The notes below the pieces were generated by a model, which was not told the DNA's origin, did not search any database, and saw only the letters and a list, made by a program, of their open reading frames with translations. The position numbers and the translations under genes were made by a program. Of a stretch of DNA of 64,000 nucleotides, positions 10,628 to 23,650 are shown piece after piece (within the stretch, counting starts at the first letter, position 1; each line of letters starts with the position of its first letter). Source of the stretch: Bimastos eiseni (taxonomy: Eukaryota > Annelida > Clitellata > Crassiclitellata > Lumbricidae); contig OY365813.1 in assembly GCA_959347315.1 (NCBI GenBank), forward strand, positions 21,551,772 through 21,615,771, written 5' to 3'.

Positions 10628-12687
10628 TGTTTGCGGTAGAAGGTGAGGTTGAAAAGTGTTGAAGGATAGTTCTTAGGAGGTAAAGAAACCGACTATACGA
10701 GCGTATTTATCTCCTGTGTTATTGGCTGGAAAATTAATCAGACTTAGGTAATTCGAGGTAATTGTGAAAGAGGTAAATGGGTATGGCAAGAATAGATGAA
10801 GTTATTGTAACTATCGTTTTAATAGAATTGACTACTGCTTTTGTAAGTTATACTAACGTTAGAACAAACAAAAATTGGTAGATTCAGTAGGGCTATGAAT
10901 GATAATGTTATCTAAAGTATAAAAAAACAATTTGGCGAAGTAAGCTCATATTAAGTAAGATAGGATAAGATATGGCATGGTAGCATTTAATGAGAGGTTT
11001 TAAGCAGTATTAATTATTCTCCAAGGTTCATTAATATCAACAAGCTTTCCAGGGCTTCCAGGTAAGGGGTCCTTAGGCAAACGCCTCCAATTTCAAGCCA
11101 GACGGGGATATTTTTTAGTCATAGGGGTGAATATCTTAAAGTCTTTAACAACTTCGTAAGTTAGTGTAACAAGTTTGTCTCCATCACTCAAGGGGAATGG
11201 CCGCCTCTGAAGCTTTCTAGCTTTGAGCAGAATTAACTGCCGAAAAGAGGACGAAGAGTAGTGCTACAAAATCACCAAGTAGTCAGAATAATATCTCCGA
11301 CGACAAACCACATCAACTGTTTTCCATTGCCACAATCGACCTCTATTCTTCGGGACGTTTCCCTAATGGAAACAACGTCGAATGCCCATTCCTTCCAATA
11401 TCGACGAAGTTAATTATTGCAGGTGCGCATAGCTTTACGCCATTTAACGCTATACGTAGATTGCCTGTCTGCGTATCCTGATATTTATTGTGTGAAGACT
11501 CGTTAACGGACTGAGAGCGACAATGGCTGGCTGACTGATTGCTGTCTCTGGCCAACCAAAGCCCAGAAGATTTCATCACGTAATCGTTAGGGTAACGAGC
11601 AGGCTCCGTGTGCAGGAAGATCGCATTGGTGGAAGAGGCAGATCGATTGGGATTCGAGATGAGCTGGAGGCTGTTAACAGCATGGAAAGGTCGGCCTCCT
11701 CCTCTGTGATTGGCATCTGGTGACTATACAGTAACTGTCAGATGATTTCCAGAACTGTAGGGAACCGTTCGGAACAGATACGGGAGTACTGTTAGATCAT
11801 TTCCCGAACTGTCAGGATAAGCTCAAAGCAGATCCGAGAGGATTTCTTCCGTACAAGAAAGTTATATATATATAATAATATACAGTATATATATATACAG
11901 TGTATATATATATGCTCGTATGCATCAACACGCAGAGTTTAACTCTGCGTTAAAATATTTCTCATTCCTACTTATTGTTAATACCATGGCCAACTAGAAG
12001 TTTGAAGATATGTTAATACAAGACAAGCAAGGCTAATACTAGAAATAATAGGGTTTGGAATGAAAATGGTTCAGTAACTTTTTTTAGGGTAGGTCGGTGG
12101 GATATGACAAGGTAGAGTTGGGTAGGATAGGGTAGGTAAGTGTTAATATGCTAAGCTACTCTGGGCTAGGATGGGGTCTTGGGATAGGATGCGGTAGAGT
12201 GTGATGTACTAGAGAGTCACCAGACGTATTAGATTCGAAAAGGATTCTTCATCTGACTTTTCTTGAAATGTAAATTGGTTGACGCGTCAGCGATCAGCTT
12301 CTCTTTCCAGTCGATATTCTCAGCTGGTCTTCCAATCAATGACAATCAAAACCGCATCCAAAAGTCCATTCATCCGTTTCTGCATCAGTTGCAGGTCGAA
12401 GTTAATAGTCATCCGAGCTTCGATCCTCTTGAACTTAGAGCAATTTATTCCCGAGCATCAACCTTAGAATGACATTCAGGTGCACAAGACGACGACGAGT
12501 TTTTTGAGTTGACGGTATCAGACTTGTTTCAGATGCAACCTTTCCGCATATGAATCGATGCAGATCGAATGACTTAGGCACCGTCACATCCTGTCGCTAT
12601 CTGTGTTACACGTGCAAGATTAGGTTTACAAGACAAACAAACATATGACCTGATCATTCCTAACACGTTCATAGCGTGACAAATACC
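10628..12687. other. Intergenic, upstream of GPCR1
   Basis: No gene recognised. 11866-11915 is a TA-rich microsatellite; near 12090-12200 short GGTAGGATAG repeats occur. The GPCR1 promoter presumably lies in the first kilobase, but no clear element is visible. Confidence 0.55.
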
Positions 12688-12695
12688 CTCCTCAT

Positions 12696-13185
12696 CAATG
12701 TTCCCTCTAAGCTGTGCGAATGCGTGCGCGCACGGGCAATGGAGCCAACGCACACAAGAATTTATAGTGCGCGAACAAATGTTTAGTTTACAGAAATTTA
12801 CATTTACATTTACAAGTCACAATTTATTTTAAAATTTACTTTTTAATTAAATTAAATTAATTTTAAAATTTACATTACATTTACAAGTCACAATTTATTT
12901 TTTTGAAACTACGTAAAATAGAGTCCCCTGTCCGGTTGTGGTCAACCTTACTCCAGAAACTTTGGTTCCTTCGTTGATAAGTCCCGTTATTTATCTTTAG
13001 ACAAGGAACATTTCTTAGGTTATCAAAACTTATCAGCATAGACTTTCAGATAAAAATCATGGTCTTAATTCAACAATCATCGCATTCAGCTCGGACCAGC
13101 GTACAAAAGTGTGAACCATTTTATAAAATGTTGCTCTCACGATATGTCTTGCGCACACAATCTAAATAAATTTTAAGGAACATTG
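12696..13185. mobile_element. hAT-like non-autonomous element with perfect 8-bp TSD
   Basis: Flanked by CTCCTCAT at 12688-12695 and 13186-13193, a perfect 8-bp target duplication as hAT transposases make. Ends are CAATGTTCCCTCTAAGCTG and, inverted, CAATGTTCCTTAAAA. The interior is AT-rich with a duplicated TTTACATTTACAAGTCACAA block and no open frame. 490 bp. Confidence 0.85.
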
Positions 13186-13254
13186 CTCCTCATTACTTTA
13201 TTGCTGTTTTGTCTTACACGATATTACAATAACTTGTATTGTACTGTAGTTTTG

Positions 13255-13680
13255 ACCATGTTACCTTGACCTCCAAGGTCACGTGATGTTTAGGTATATT
13301 GAGAATACATTTTTTAAATTTTCTTGCCTCTGAAACCATCATCTAAACATTGTACTTGTATCATGTACGGTTCCTGAGTAATGGCAGCTTAACGATTTGT
13401 GCAATTTGGCCTTGACCTCAAGGTCACTTTATGTTCAATCAATATTGAAATGCGCTTTTCTGAATTCGTTGCCACTGACAACCGTATCCTCGACACCAAA
13501 CTCATCTCTGTGTTATTCGTGGTTTTTGAGAAATGAGTGCGTTACCATCTTTGTCATTGGCTTTGACCTTCAAGGTCACGCGATGTTCAAACGATATACA
13601 AACATATTTTTTTAATTTCTTGACCTAGGAGCCATATCTTAGACCCTTCCATCATGTATGGTTCCAGAGATATAGTGATT
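13255..13680. repeat. Three diverged ~150-bp tandem units with AGGTCA palindromes
   Basis: TTGACCTCCAAGGTCACGTG, TTGACCTCAAGGTCAC and TTGACCTTCAAGGTCACG occur about 150 bp apart (near 13268, 13413, 13567), each followed by GATGTT or TATGTT and a T-rich stretch, and by a CATGTA-GGTTCC block in two. The TGACCT..AGGTCA core is an inverted pair of nuclear-receptor half sites; the family is a tandem repeat first, and any binding is untested. Confidence 0.75.
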
Positions 13681-13693
13681 ATATATATATATA

Positions 13694-13879
13694 TACATCA
13701 TAGCGACCATTTTGGCTGCCATCTTGTTTTGTGAGAGCTCGCAGGGGTTGCGATGGGTGTCTCATTCACCATAAATTTTACGAATCTCTACCGTTCTACA
13801 AAGAGAATGACACCAACCGCATATTTCCATCACAATAAACGCCACAGGACATGTTTTAAGTCCATTTGCTCCCGGACTA

Positions 13880-13933
<54 letters not shown>

Positions 13934-14255
13934 GTCATATTTATTTGTGAACCAACGGATATGGATACAGACTCATTAGTTAATACGTTAGGGTCAATCA
14001 GTTTCATGGTCTCACAATATGTCCAATCAGAGTCCGAGGTGCCCAGAACTGACATAGAGTTTCCGACTTGGAGGGCGACGGACAGACGCTGAAGGAGATG
14101 ACTGGTCTCGCGCTGGTCGCCTGTTGCTACCGTAATCTTGCTACCTAGTTCACTGACGAATCCCAATGTCTCTGTGTACCAGCTTCCTGCGGTATCGGCT
14201 GCAACGGGGATGCAGTGATGCGATTGGGTGATTGCTGTGTATTTACTATTATTAC

Positions 14256-14301
<46 letters not shown>

Positions 14302-14340
14302 GTTACTGTTATTATTATTATTATTCTTATCTTGGATTAG
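13694..14340. repeat. Two inverted (TTA)n arrays
   Basis: Pure (TTA)n at about 13880-13933 and (TTA)n at 14247-14328, about 310 bp apart. The minus frame across them gives Asn and Ile runs and is an artefact. Confidence 0.85.
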
Positions 14341-15620
14341 GAAAGACAAGAAGACAGGATTTGGACATTAAAATGAACTGAATTTTAAAAGGCCGCTCTC
14401 GCAAAGTTGCTCAGATGAGTTTGCTTGACATGAATTGTCACTCGTTTCGATGCTGGTCGGATTAACTACCTCAAGGATGCCGCCTAAAGATCATTGCAAC
14501 CTAGAAGCAACCAGCATCTAATACCCTGATTGCTCATAACCTACTCGACATCCCGACAAGTCCATCAATAACAGCGGCGGCAGTTACAATCGACGTCTTC
14601 GAAGTTGCTAGAGAGTGAATTAGATTCAGCTTGAACGTTTTCGTCGCATGCAGATATGCACTCTGCGCCTGTGTTTCGCACCGATTTCCTGGATATCGAC
14701 CTGATCATGATTGGTTTCGAAGCGCCACCCGATGGCTTGCGCACTAGCCCTATAGACCGACGCAATTTGACCAAATTCAATTCAAACGATTTGATGCTGA
14801 TGTTATTTATTTTAAGAACTTAAATTTATTTTATTAATGCAACAAATAGTCACCGTTCCACTGCAGTTTAATCCATTAGTCTATACCTTACGCCAATCTG
14901 AAAGTCTTGTAGTGAATTGATTGCCGTTGGCTAAAAAGGTCTATCGAAAACGCTGTGACTTGGTTTTGGATACTGACTGCACTGAAAGTTGATATAATAC
15001 TGCCAGCCCTTGGAGTATGACAAGCCGAATGCACGCTAATTTGATGATGGGTATGCTTAAGCCTGTCAGAGGCTGGACTGTCCATGTTCGGAAGGGGTAT
15101 CAGAGCGAGGATGATTCTCGCGTTGCATGCATGTTTATAATTGACTATGATGCACTTTGGAACTTTCAACTTACATCTAGAGAGTGAACACTTCACTGGC
15201 TCTATGAGTGAGGTTCAGTAATTTGGATGATATCAATCTTCCATGACCTAATTTTGCTGATATTTTGGAGAAAACAGTCGAACTAAAATCATAAATGACT
15301 GAATCGCGACGATCGTTGTTCATTGGAGTCATGCATAGAGCTGAAACAGAGTGTTGTCCTTAAAATTTAAAAGGACAAACGTAGCAGCCACTCAAATGAT
15401 TGTACAATAGCCTGTAACAGAGCAATGTAGTGTTCAGTATTCCACCAATTTAAACTTGTTTAATATAACAAAACAAGTTCTTTTCACTTACTTTTCATTT
15501 ACCTAAATTTGCACTACAGATTAGTACAATCAAAAGAGAATGTTTAAGTAAGGATCGATAGGAAGGATAACCTCCACGAAGGACCTAACCACCTTTTTCA
15601 CAACTACACGTAAAACTTAG
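14341..15620. other. Stretch without recognised gene
   Basis: Two short minus-strand frames (14565-14780 and 14888-15196) show no family motif. Nothing else recognised. Confidence 0.5.
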
Positions 15621-15624
15621 AATA

Positions 15625-16000
15625 AGGTAATCGGCGCCATATTGACCACTGGGCCAATAAGGTCCCGGGCCTAGTGGTGGCACATTTCAAGGGACGGCAA
15701 AAGTGGGATTAAAAAATTTGTATATGTTAAATGTAAATGATAGCAAGCCAGTGAACTTAGGAAGCAAATTAATGGTTAACCATTAATTGTGTGATACTGC
15801 TATTAAAGCTTGAATTACTATACTCACTAAGTTGATACTTTTTACTTATTTCCATTTCCTTAATAGAAACAGACTAGTAATGCTGGTTTCTCTTCCTACT
15901 ATAATGTCTGTTAAAATTTGTGAATTTCAATATGCAATTTAATGTTAGGAGAGGCGGCATAGAAATATTGACCAAGGGGTGACAAAGTGCTAAATCCACG
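15625..16000. mobile_element. Possible DNA-transposon remnant downstream of GPCR2
   Basis: The blocks GGTGGCACATTTCAAGGGAC (15674 region) and GGCGGCATAGAAATATTGAC (15952 region) resemble the 'ggcggcac' subterminal motifs of some hAT elements, with GGGCCAATAAGGTCCCGGGC between. No confident ends or target duplication. Confidence 0.3.
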
Positions 16001-16078
16001 TCTGAAGCTCGTCATTTTAAAAGTAACTTGGAATTCCTAATTTAACACCACCCTTGAGTTTTTGCACTTAACCCTACC

Positions 16079-16709
16079 TTAGGGTCTTTTACAACGTAAC
16101 ACACGTAACATCGCATTCTTCGTAAGTTCGCACGAAGCTGCATACAGAACTGGATTGATAGCGGAGTTCAAGTAACAGAACACGCTGACAAAATTGACGC
16201 TTTCATCGGACAGGAGCGATGGGTCGTAGAAGTCGACATCGGAGAGGATGTGCAGAGGAGTCCAGAGAAGTAGGTAAGCGGTGACGATGTAACTCAAGCT
16301 GCGGAATATTCTCGCCTCCCTCTCGCCTCCTCTCGCGGCCTTCCCCGTCGTGGGAACAGCAGAGGAAACTGCGCCGGAGACAGTCGCAATATCACTTTCT
16401 CGATTGGTGGATGTCGCGTTATTATAGTCAGGCGATGTCTCGTCTGTTAGCGCTGGCTGCAATTCGATGCGCTTCGGAGTTCGGTCCGACGGTTCCCTCA
16501 GGGCAGGTGTGACCTGGCGTACGGTCCGGTAGATTCTGACGTAGCAGAAGACCATGAGACAGCTGGGAAGGTGGTACCCGGCTACGATTACGTACAAGGT
16601 GTAGGAATGGTTTTCTCGGGGGGAGAAGTAACAGAGGAGCGGTTCTCGATCACCGACTTTTATTCGGTCGATGATGAAAGCGGGAAGCCAGGTCAACAGC
16701 AGGAAGCAC
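16079..16709 (-). CDS. GPCR2 exon 2 (TM4-TM7 and C-terminus)
   Basis: Acceptor GATTACAG|G completes Trp159. TM4 reads LLLTWLPAFIIDRIKVG, similar in layout to the muscarinic W-x-P segment. TM5 is followed by a moderate ICL3 of roughly 95 residues, TM6 has IVTAYLLLWTPLHIL, and TM7 has FCYLNSAINPVLYAAS, close to the C-Y-x-N-S-x-x-N-P pattern of muscarinic receptors. The tail is very short and ends RVLRCKRP with one possible palmitoylation Cys. The stop is TAA at 16079-16081. The intron is about 2.0 kb (16710-18721). Confidence 0.9.
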
Positions 16710-18721
16710 CTGTAATCAGTCGTAATTTTCAGGCTGTAGTTCATGACTTCTAAAGCGCCAGTTTACCATACACAAGGCATCAACCGATAATGCGCCAAAA
16801 CAAACAACGGTCAATGGCAAATTTTATATTAGCATCAGGCGCTTAGTAACAATAATATGGATAGCGCTATTTTAAATTGCCTTGCAACAAACTCTCCGCC
16901 ATATGCGCCCTCTGACGAACTAAGCTAGAACCTAGTCACTTTTATGGACACCTTTCCGTTGACCTAAGAAGAGGAGGCCTGGCCCTCGAGACAATCAAAT
17001 CTCTACAGTAATAATGTCCAAGCCCTTTGGCGAACGAAATACCTCAGTTCATAAAAGACACAATAATAATAAAAAAGAGAAAGCCTCCTTCAGTCATGAT
17101 ACGTTTCAACGCTATTGCGTTCCGTGGCTCGTTTGTGCAGCCAGATCTTGCCGATGGATAAATCGTTCCCGAAAACTATCTGTCTCTATCCGGAGACTAG
17201 TTTTATCAACCCGATGGATCAGTATTTACCTCGGGTAAGAGTAATGATAATAATAATAATTATTATTATTATTATTAATATTATTATTGTTATGTAACTT
17301 AATTGAAGCATGCAAAGACCTGGATCGTAATCGATATTTCTATTTCCGTTACCAGAGAATGAACTTTGTAACTAGTGATTACATTGTGGAAGCAACCTTC
17401 TTGTAAAAGGAGCCGAACCTGTTAAGTGGCCGACTGTTTACCTCTACTCAGGTAGTCCTTCAGGTGAATATCGGACAGCAAATTAAGCCAATTAATGAAT
17501 GCCGTTAATGAAACAGCAAACAGTGACTTCTGCCTTTATTGACATGTTGTTTCTTCAGGTCTTTGAGAGGAGGAAAAGCAAGCCAAGGAGGTCCAAGCAA
17601 AAGAAACTTATCAGCAGGTCTCTTTAGAATGCATTTTTCAACGCAACCTCCTTTCAAATGAGCCTCATTATGGCAATGGTTCGCATAAACGAGTCTTGGC
17701 ACGAAGAGGGCAGCACGAACATGATTTAGAAGTCAGTTGCCTTCGTCAGAGCTGGCTTTTAGTTATGTTCGTTTAAAACTGTAATTAATGACCTTTTTCG
17801 AATTGCGTTTTCAACAGCTTCCATTCGGCAGATCGCTTTTTTGTTTGCCTCTCACTAAAGCACGGTAATAATAATTTACAACTTTTATTTTCTTATTTTC
17901 TATTTAGACTCTGCCCAAAGCATAAATCACCAACAGATTCACTGCCAAGAAACGTTGTATTAAAAACTGCATCAAATTGTAAAAAATTGTAAAGGTAATC
18001 GTAATCTCGAAGCTTATAAAACACCACTCAAAAGCCAGACGCAGAGCACCAGCTTGTTCACGAGTGCTGCGTCAAGTCACTGGGCATTGTCCGAAGTGCA
18101 GCTCCAAGTCAGGTTCCCAGATGAAAAGGAGTTTGGAGCATGTCATAACATATAGTGGGAGTGGTGGAAATAATTATTGCATCACCCTGAGATCAAAAAT
18201 AGAGGCAGTAGCCTGCAGCAAAAGATTAGGATTTAGCGAGTAGAAATAATGAATTTTTCATATTTTATTTATTGAATCCGCCAACATATATCAGCACAAT
18301 ATTCAAATGACTGATGGTATGCTTGCTTACAAACTAATTTGAGTAACATTAATAAAAAAACTGACTTTAAATGTATCAAACCGATATTTAGCATTTTCAA
18401 GAGTAATGCAATAATTATATCCACCACGGTATACAACGAATTTCAGTTGACTAAAATGCTATATTGCTGTATCTATTAAAAGTTCGAAAATCCGGAGACG
18501 AGTTGGGAGTTGGACCACCAGCTTCTAATACCTTGAAGAAGCGCTATATATAGATGTTTGATCAAATTGCATTGCATTACAAGGATGTTGATACAGTGCG
18601 CACACTGCATCTATCCCCTGGTAACCATCAGATGAACATTCGGATAAATAATTTGTAATCAACCTCTAACCCCAGGAATTGGTAGCTAAACTCTGTACAA
18701 TGCTGTTATTATAATACAAAC
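16710..18721. other. GPCR2 intron
   Basis: No gene inside. An (AAT)n/(TTA)n microsatellite lies at 17248-17292. 18025-18130 carries CTCAAAAGCCAGACGCAG and CACTGGGCATTG, fragments of a dispersed repeat also seen inverted at 34250-34300 and at 24305-24350. Confidence 0.55.
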
Positions 18722-19197
18722 CAGATGAGTGCAATGCCGACGAGAGTGCGTTTCCTCGTGTTGTGAATCTTGTAGTTCAGCGCGTAACACGCCGCCCAGT
18801 ATCTATCAATCGAGATGGCAACGAGCGTGAAGATGCTGACAAACGTCATGCTATAGTCACAGAAGATTAGTAGGGCGCACTCTACAACCCCGAACGGCCA
18901 GTACCCCAGAACAGTGTAAACGGCCTGAAAAGGTATATCTAAAACAGCCACACAGAAGTCTACCACAGTTAGGTTTAGTATCAACAGATTGAAGTTCTTT
19001 CTCAGAAGTTTTCGTTCCATGGCGAAAGCCGACAACGTTACGAAGTTTCCGATGAAGCCGAGAACGGCCGTTAAGATGAAACAGGCGGATACCAGGTGAG
19101 TTGAGAAGCCTCCGAGTGAGACCGTTTCGTCATACAGCGGTGTTACGTTTTCTGAAGTACTGCAGCAGTCGAGGTTATAATCGGGAGATGCGGTCAT
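18722..19197 (-). CDS. GPCR2 exon 1 (N-terminus to TM4 start), aminergic-like class A receptor
   Basis: First exon of a predicted 368-aa receptor (second exon 16079-16709). The N-terminus has an NVT sequon. Visible landmarks: Asn51 of TM1 (GFIGNF), Asp80 of TM2 (LNLTVVD), Cys107, Asp114 in the TM3 motif IFCDYSMTF, and Asp131-Arg-Tyr. Asp114 is 17 residues before the DRY Asp, placing it at the amine-contact 3.32 position, and Tyr follows as in muscarinic receptors. The donor ATCTG|GTTTGT interrupts the Trp159 codon, as in the other paralogs. It is close in sequence to GPCR3 and GPCR4 through TM2, TM3 and ICL2 (RKLLRKNFNLLILNLTV and HNTRKRTL). The start is the only ATG that gives a full N-terminus. 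Exact amine subfamily uncertain. Confidence 0.9.
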
Positions 19198-22080
19198 CGT
19201 GAAGGGCTACTTGTTTGATGCGATCTAAAACGAAAGCTTAATCACAGACTCACATAATAGTGCAATCAATATCAGGGCCGATATGTGAAACACCCAGGAT
19301 TTACATGCATTGAATAGGTGCATGCATGCATGCACGCATTATTAATACTTGACATTTATTTATCTCATGACCAATTACCAATCGATGGCGTTGAATAACT
19401 GTGAAAGAAGCATTTGCCCAGAGGAGGATCGACAGTCGAAACCGTACCATCCAACTTATGGGTGCGACCTCCGATCAATCAGCAGTAATCGCAATTCAAT
19501 GCTGAGGAAAAAGGAATGACAGTAATCGAGTCTCGAGTTGACAATAGAAAAAAAACAATGAAGGAGGCAGTTTTTAAGTCGACAGTGGTCCGGATGCGGT
19601 GGAGGTCATCAAGCAGGAAAGCGAGAGGTTGGAGATGAGGTTACCGAAAGCGAGATGAAAATCAGAAGTATCACCAAGATTGCGACAATGGGCATCAGCA
19701 AATCACAATAATTGTACGAAAACCGCACACACGAAAGTTAAACTTGATTAAATTAAATACTGAATTTATTCGTCAAGTCGGAGCAAAAACTCACCTTTCG
19801 GATGATCACTGCCTAAATATAAAAAAATCAGGCCTACCAGGAAAGTCTCAAAGCGAAATTAGCCAAGAGCTTACTTGTATAAAGGACACGACAAATTCAC
19901 AGAGTTATATACATAAAGGCTCTCATGTATCTAGAAGTCTGTATGCAAGTTGCAATTTCATAATTTATAGCCTACAGAACATGAGCCTCTTTCTAGGTTA
20001 CTCCATACGTTCCTCTTAAATCGTCCTCTCACGCATTGGTACTGCGGTCAACTAACGTGGCTTGTCAATGAAGCGGTCAAAATGTGTTCGTGTTTACACA
20101 CGCATGACAGCGAATGGCAAGTGGGTAGATGCTGATGAAAAGAAGCAGCGACGGGATGATGGACTGCTGACAATTAGCTTTGGACAGGATGACGCGCTTT
20201 CGTTCCACTAGAGTCGACAATTATAGTTCCAGTTGCGTCTTTTGGGTTAAGCGTTTAATCGCTTTCATTAACGCTATTATAAGAGCCGTATCCAAGAAGT
20301 TATCGATAATCGGGGCTTTCATACCACACCTTAAATTATCTAAAAAGATTCTGTAGTGGATTCTACTAAGGTTGCGATTTTGTCGTGAACGGGAGACAAT
20401 CAATCTTCAACGAAGAATATCCAAACCAAAGGGCGATGGAGCAGGATATACTATCCTAGATCTAATGTAGCAATGAAGCTGCTGACCTAAGTAGTTAAAA
20501 TTAGCTTACGAAGATTAACGATTCATATCTTGGGAAGTTATTTGAGTGCATGTCTGACATTGAATAACTAATGATATCTCATAAAAGTAGCTGACACCTA
20601 TTGAATTGAAGTCGTGACTTATTAAGAAATAGAACGATCTATCACTGCATGCATACACTGCGTGGGATTGATAACAAATAACGAGGGCAAGATATAACCC
20701 ATTGGATCATCACCAATCTGGTGGATCGTCCTCAGTTCTGATTAAGTGACACAGTTCAAGAAAAAATTACCTGCTCAAAACCACACAAAAGAATGCGGTA
20801 GAAGATAGCGAGCCGTCTTCTGAACAAATCAGTGGCATTTGGCACGACGTAGGCCAATCTCAACACAACCATTAGAAAATAAATTGTGGACTGCAGTTTC
20901 ATGAAGAAAACGATTGGTGGACAAATTGCTGCTGATTTCAAAGTCCCCCTTTAGCAATCAATTATTGGAGGCAGCATCGTAAGTTTTCTTGCATGGCCTG
21001 TGATAGAGCACCAGCCGACAAAATAATTTTAGCGTTTGACGACAAATAGAGCTTACAAAAGTCATGGAACAGCTCATAAAATAACATATGGAATGAGCTC
21101 AAATTTAAAATGTTTGAGTTTATTCGCTTTAACGAAAGCTGGCGCACCACTTGCGGCAAGACAGCGTACAATAGTTTGTAAATCGCTGATCTAAGCCGAC
21201 AGTACGAAAGTTTGTAAACCGCTGCTATGGCGCGAAAGTTTGAAAACCGATGCTATGGCACAAAAGTTTGACCGCTTACCTAATGTATGAAAGTTTTGCC
21301 TGAATCTTTATCCTAGAAAATTACTTCTTATGTCGCTGACGAGTCGTATACGACAAAGCCACGCAGACCGAATCACAGCCGTCTTTAACGATGAAATGGG
21401 GAATTGGTCATCATTATAAAGGCCATACCATTTCGTGAGTCCTAACAACGCGGTTGATTTAACCCTGTAGAAACATCGTTGCTTGTTTCGCATGTCACAT
21501 GTCGAATCGCCAATGCAGAAACGACTCCTTATACGTCATTGAGAGTCATTTCGTTAGCTTCTATTAGCCTCGTTCGATGGTCTTTTGCATTTGCATTAGC
21601 TACGCCATCGCCTCTCGTTACAATCTTTTATACAGTATGTAGGATATTATGCATGCACGCTCAAATGACGGCCATATCTTGCACGCGATGAGCTTAACGA
21701 CGACGAAAATAATGTCTAGAAGCACTATCGAACTTATTAACGCTGATCATTTGCCTCTAGTAATTTTGCAAGGATCGATTTCTTTGTGACGTCAGTCCTA
21801 CAGCCTTTCCGTGTATACGACGTGTGAAGATGATCAGGTATAGCGGCCTCAGGTAAAGAAAGCACTTTTGGATAAAGTTTGTACCTTCAGGTAAAGATGG
21901 CGCTTTCAAATAATGTGAGTAAGCCAGGCAAAGTAAGCACATTCAGTTAAAGTAAGCGTGTTTTAAGTAAAGTAAGCGCCTACGTGTAAAGTAAAGTAAG
22001 TTAGAGTAAGAAGTCTGCAATAATTATCCGATGAATACTGTACAACATTATTAGCACTGCTGTTATTTATTATTATTATT
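19198..22080. other. Intergenic between GPCR2 and GPCR3, part 1
   Basis: No gene recognised. 21165-21300 has about four degenerate copies of AGTTTGTAAACCGCTGCTAT; 21850-22010 has degenerate GGTAAAGTAAGCGC units. Short open frames lack any domain. Confidence 0.5.
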
Positions 22081-22084
22081 TTAA

Positions 22085-22375
22085 ATACTAATATTATCTT
22101 CTTCATTACTAATGTATTCTAAATCATCCTCTTCGTCATCATCGCCGTCGTCGTCATCATTGTCGTTATCATCGTCATCACTATCCGATGAATATAGTAC
22201 ATAATTATTATTATTGATGATGAAGTTAATAATAATAATAATTATTATTATTACTATTATTATTATTTAAAATACTAAGATTATCTTAATCATTACTGTT
22301 TTATTCTAAATCATCCTCTTCTTCATCATCTCCGTCATCATTGTCGTTATCATCGTCATCACTATGCATTCATTA
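22085..22375. repeat. Tandem duplication of a ~180-bp block
   Basis: TATTCTAAATCATCCTCTTC followed by a GTCATCATC-rich tract and GTCGTTATCATCGTCATCAC occurs at 22112-22187 and again at 22290-22363, each preceded by an AAT-rich stretch. One copy has a CGTCGT expansion. Confidence 0.8.
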
Positions 22376-22736
22376 TGCTCCAGTATCTAATGACCCAGCA
22401 TCAATAATCGATGATGCTTTAGATAAGTGAGTGAAGCTGTTATTGACGAGCCTCAGAGGAACACGACAAAGGGGTCCAATGCTCTCACCAGGATTCCTCG
22501 CTTACCGTTACCATGGCGAACAGAACTATTACCGTAATTGAATAACTACGGTCGACAATTGTGTTTATGATGATGACGATTATTATTTTTTCGTGACAGA
22601 ATGTTAACCAATCAGGAGTCTGGGATCGAGATGAATTGTCAGAGGCTTTGTCGACATTCGCTATAGTGAGGCCTATATATCTTGCGTGGAAACATACTCC
22701 AGTCACAAATTCATCGTGTAGTCCAATAATAATATC

Positions 22737-23361
22737 GGTCCCCGGACAATTTGGCGCTGGACAGTTCGGCGCGGACAATTCGGCCTCGGACAATTCGGCG
22801 CGCGGACAATTCAGCGCCGGATGAGTTTGTAAGTGTATTTAGACCAGATATCGGTATGCAATAACTGACATTTTTAAATATTCAGAATGGGAGCAAAATA
22901 GTATTCTCCATATTATCCAGCACATGTTTCGTTTTTATAGAGACTGGTGAGGACAACAGCCCTAAAATACTGACTTTAAGTAATTTCAATTAAAGAATAG
23001 GCCTACAGTAACATTAAGACATGGATTTATCAACTTCTACTGCCGTTAGTAAATACTATGTGAGTCAGAAACAGAAATCGATGTAATTTGTAGTATTCTT
23101 TAGTTTTCTCTACTGTGCAGGACTACGCTAGTTAGAAGGTGACACGGTCCCTATGTGTTGACTATGGCTCTACAATAGCCAAACATATGCTAGATAATAT
23201 GGAAAATATTATTTCGCTCCCATTCTGAATATTTAAAAAATGTCAGTTACTACATACCGATATCTGGTCTAAATACACTTACAAACTCGACCGGCGCCGA
23301 ATTGTCCGGGCGCAAAATTGTCGGCGCGCCGAATTGTCCGTCGCCGAATTGTCCGATCACC
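22737..23361. mobile_element. Foldback element 1 (625 bp) with arrayed inverted ends
   Basis: Two inverted arms of about 185 bp (22737-22930 and 23165-23361) surround a short unique centre. The outer part of each arm is four or five direct copies of a ~14-bp unit, CGGACAATTCGGCG; the inner part is a unique ~120-bp inverted repeat containing AGACCAGATATCGGTATG. Outer ends are GGTCCCCGGACAATT and GGTGATCGGACAATT. No open frame inside. This build is that of sea urchin TU and Drosophila FB elements. Target duplication not clear. Confidence 0.8.
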
Positions 23362-23575
23362 AAATACTATCCATGCAGCTAGGTAGATAAGCTGGGCTAA
23401 TCCATGCATGCATACACACATGTACATACAGTGCATTAAATATATATACGTGATCTGTCAGCAGCTGTCGATGGGAATCCGTTGGTTGGTTCCACGCTTG
23501 TACGTCCACTGGCGACTCTGTCAACTCACTGTTCATTGTTTTGCCAACTGAAGTATTACCCATATGTAATGACAG

Positions 23576-23650
23576 TTAAGATCATACGGGCCAGCGCAGA
23601 GAGCGCCTCCGAATAGGTATCTCGAAGAGGCGCTATCTAAATGCTGGATA
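23576..23650 (+). repeat. SINE/LINE tail, 'GAGGCGCTATCTAA' type
   Basis: GCCAGCGCAGAGAGCGCCTC then ATATCT-like sequence and GAAGAGGCGCTATCTAAATG. The same block occurs in reverse at 36228-36300, 53635-53700 and 55365-55450. 23651-24422 has no other recognised content apart from AGCTGATCGCAGGGTACCGG (24315), part of another dispersed repeat. Confidence 0.65.

Noticed and set aside
13762..14349. 195-codon minus frame with Asn and Ile runs
   Set aside because: Spans two (TTA)n arrays with nothing recognisable between them.
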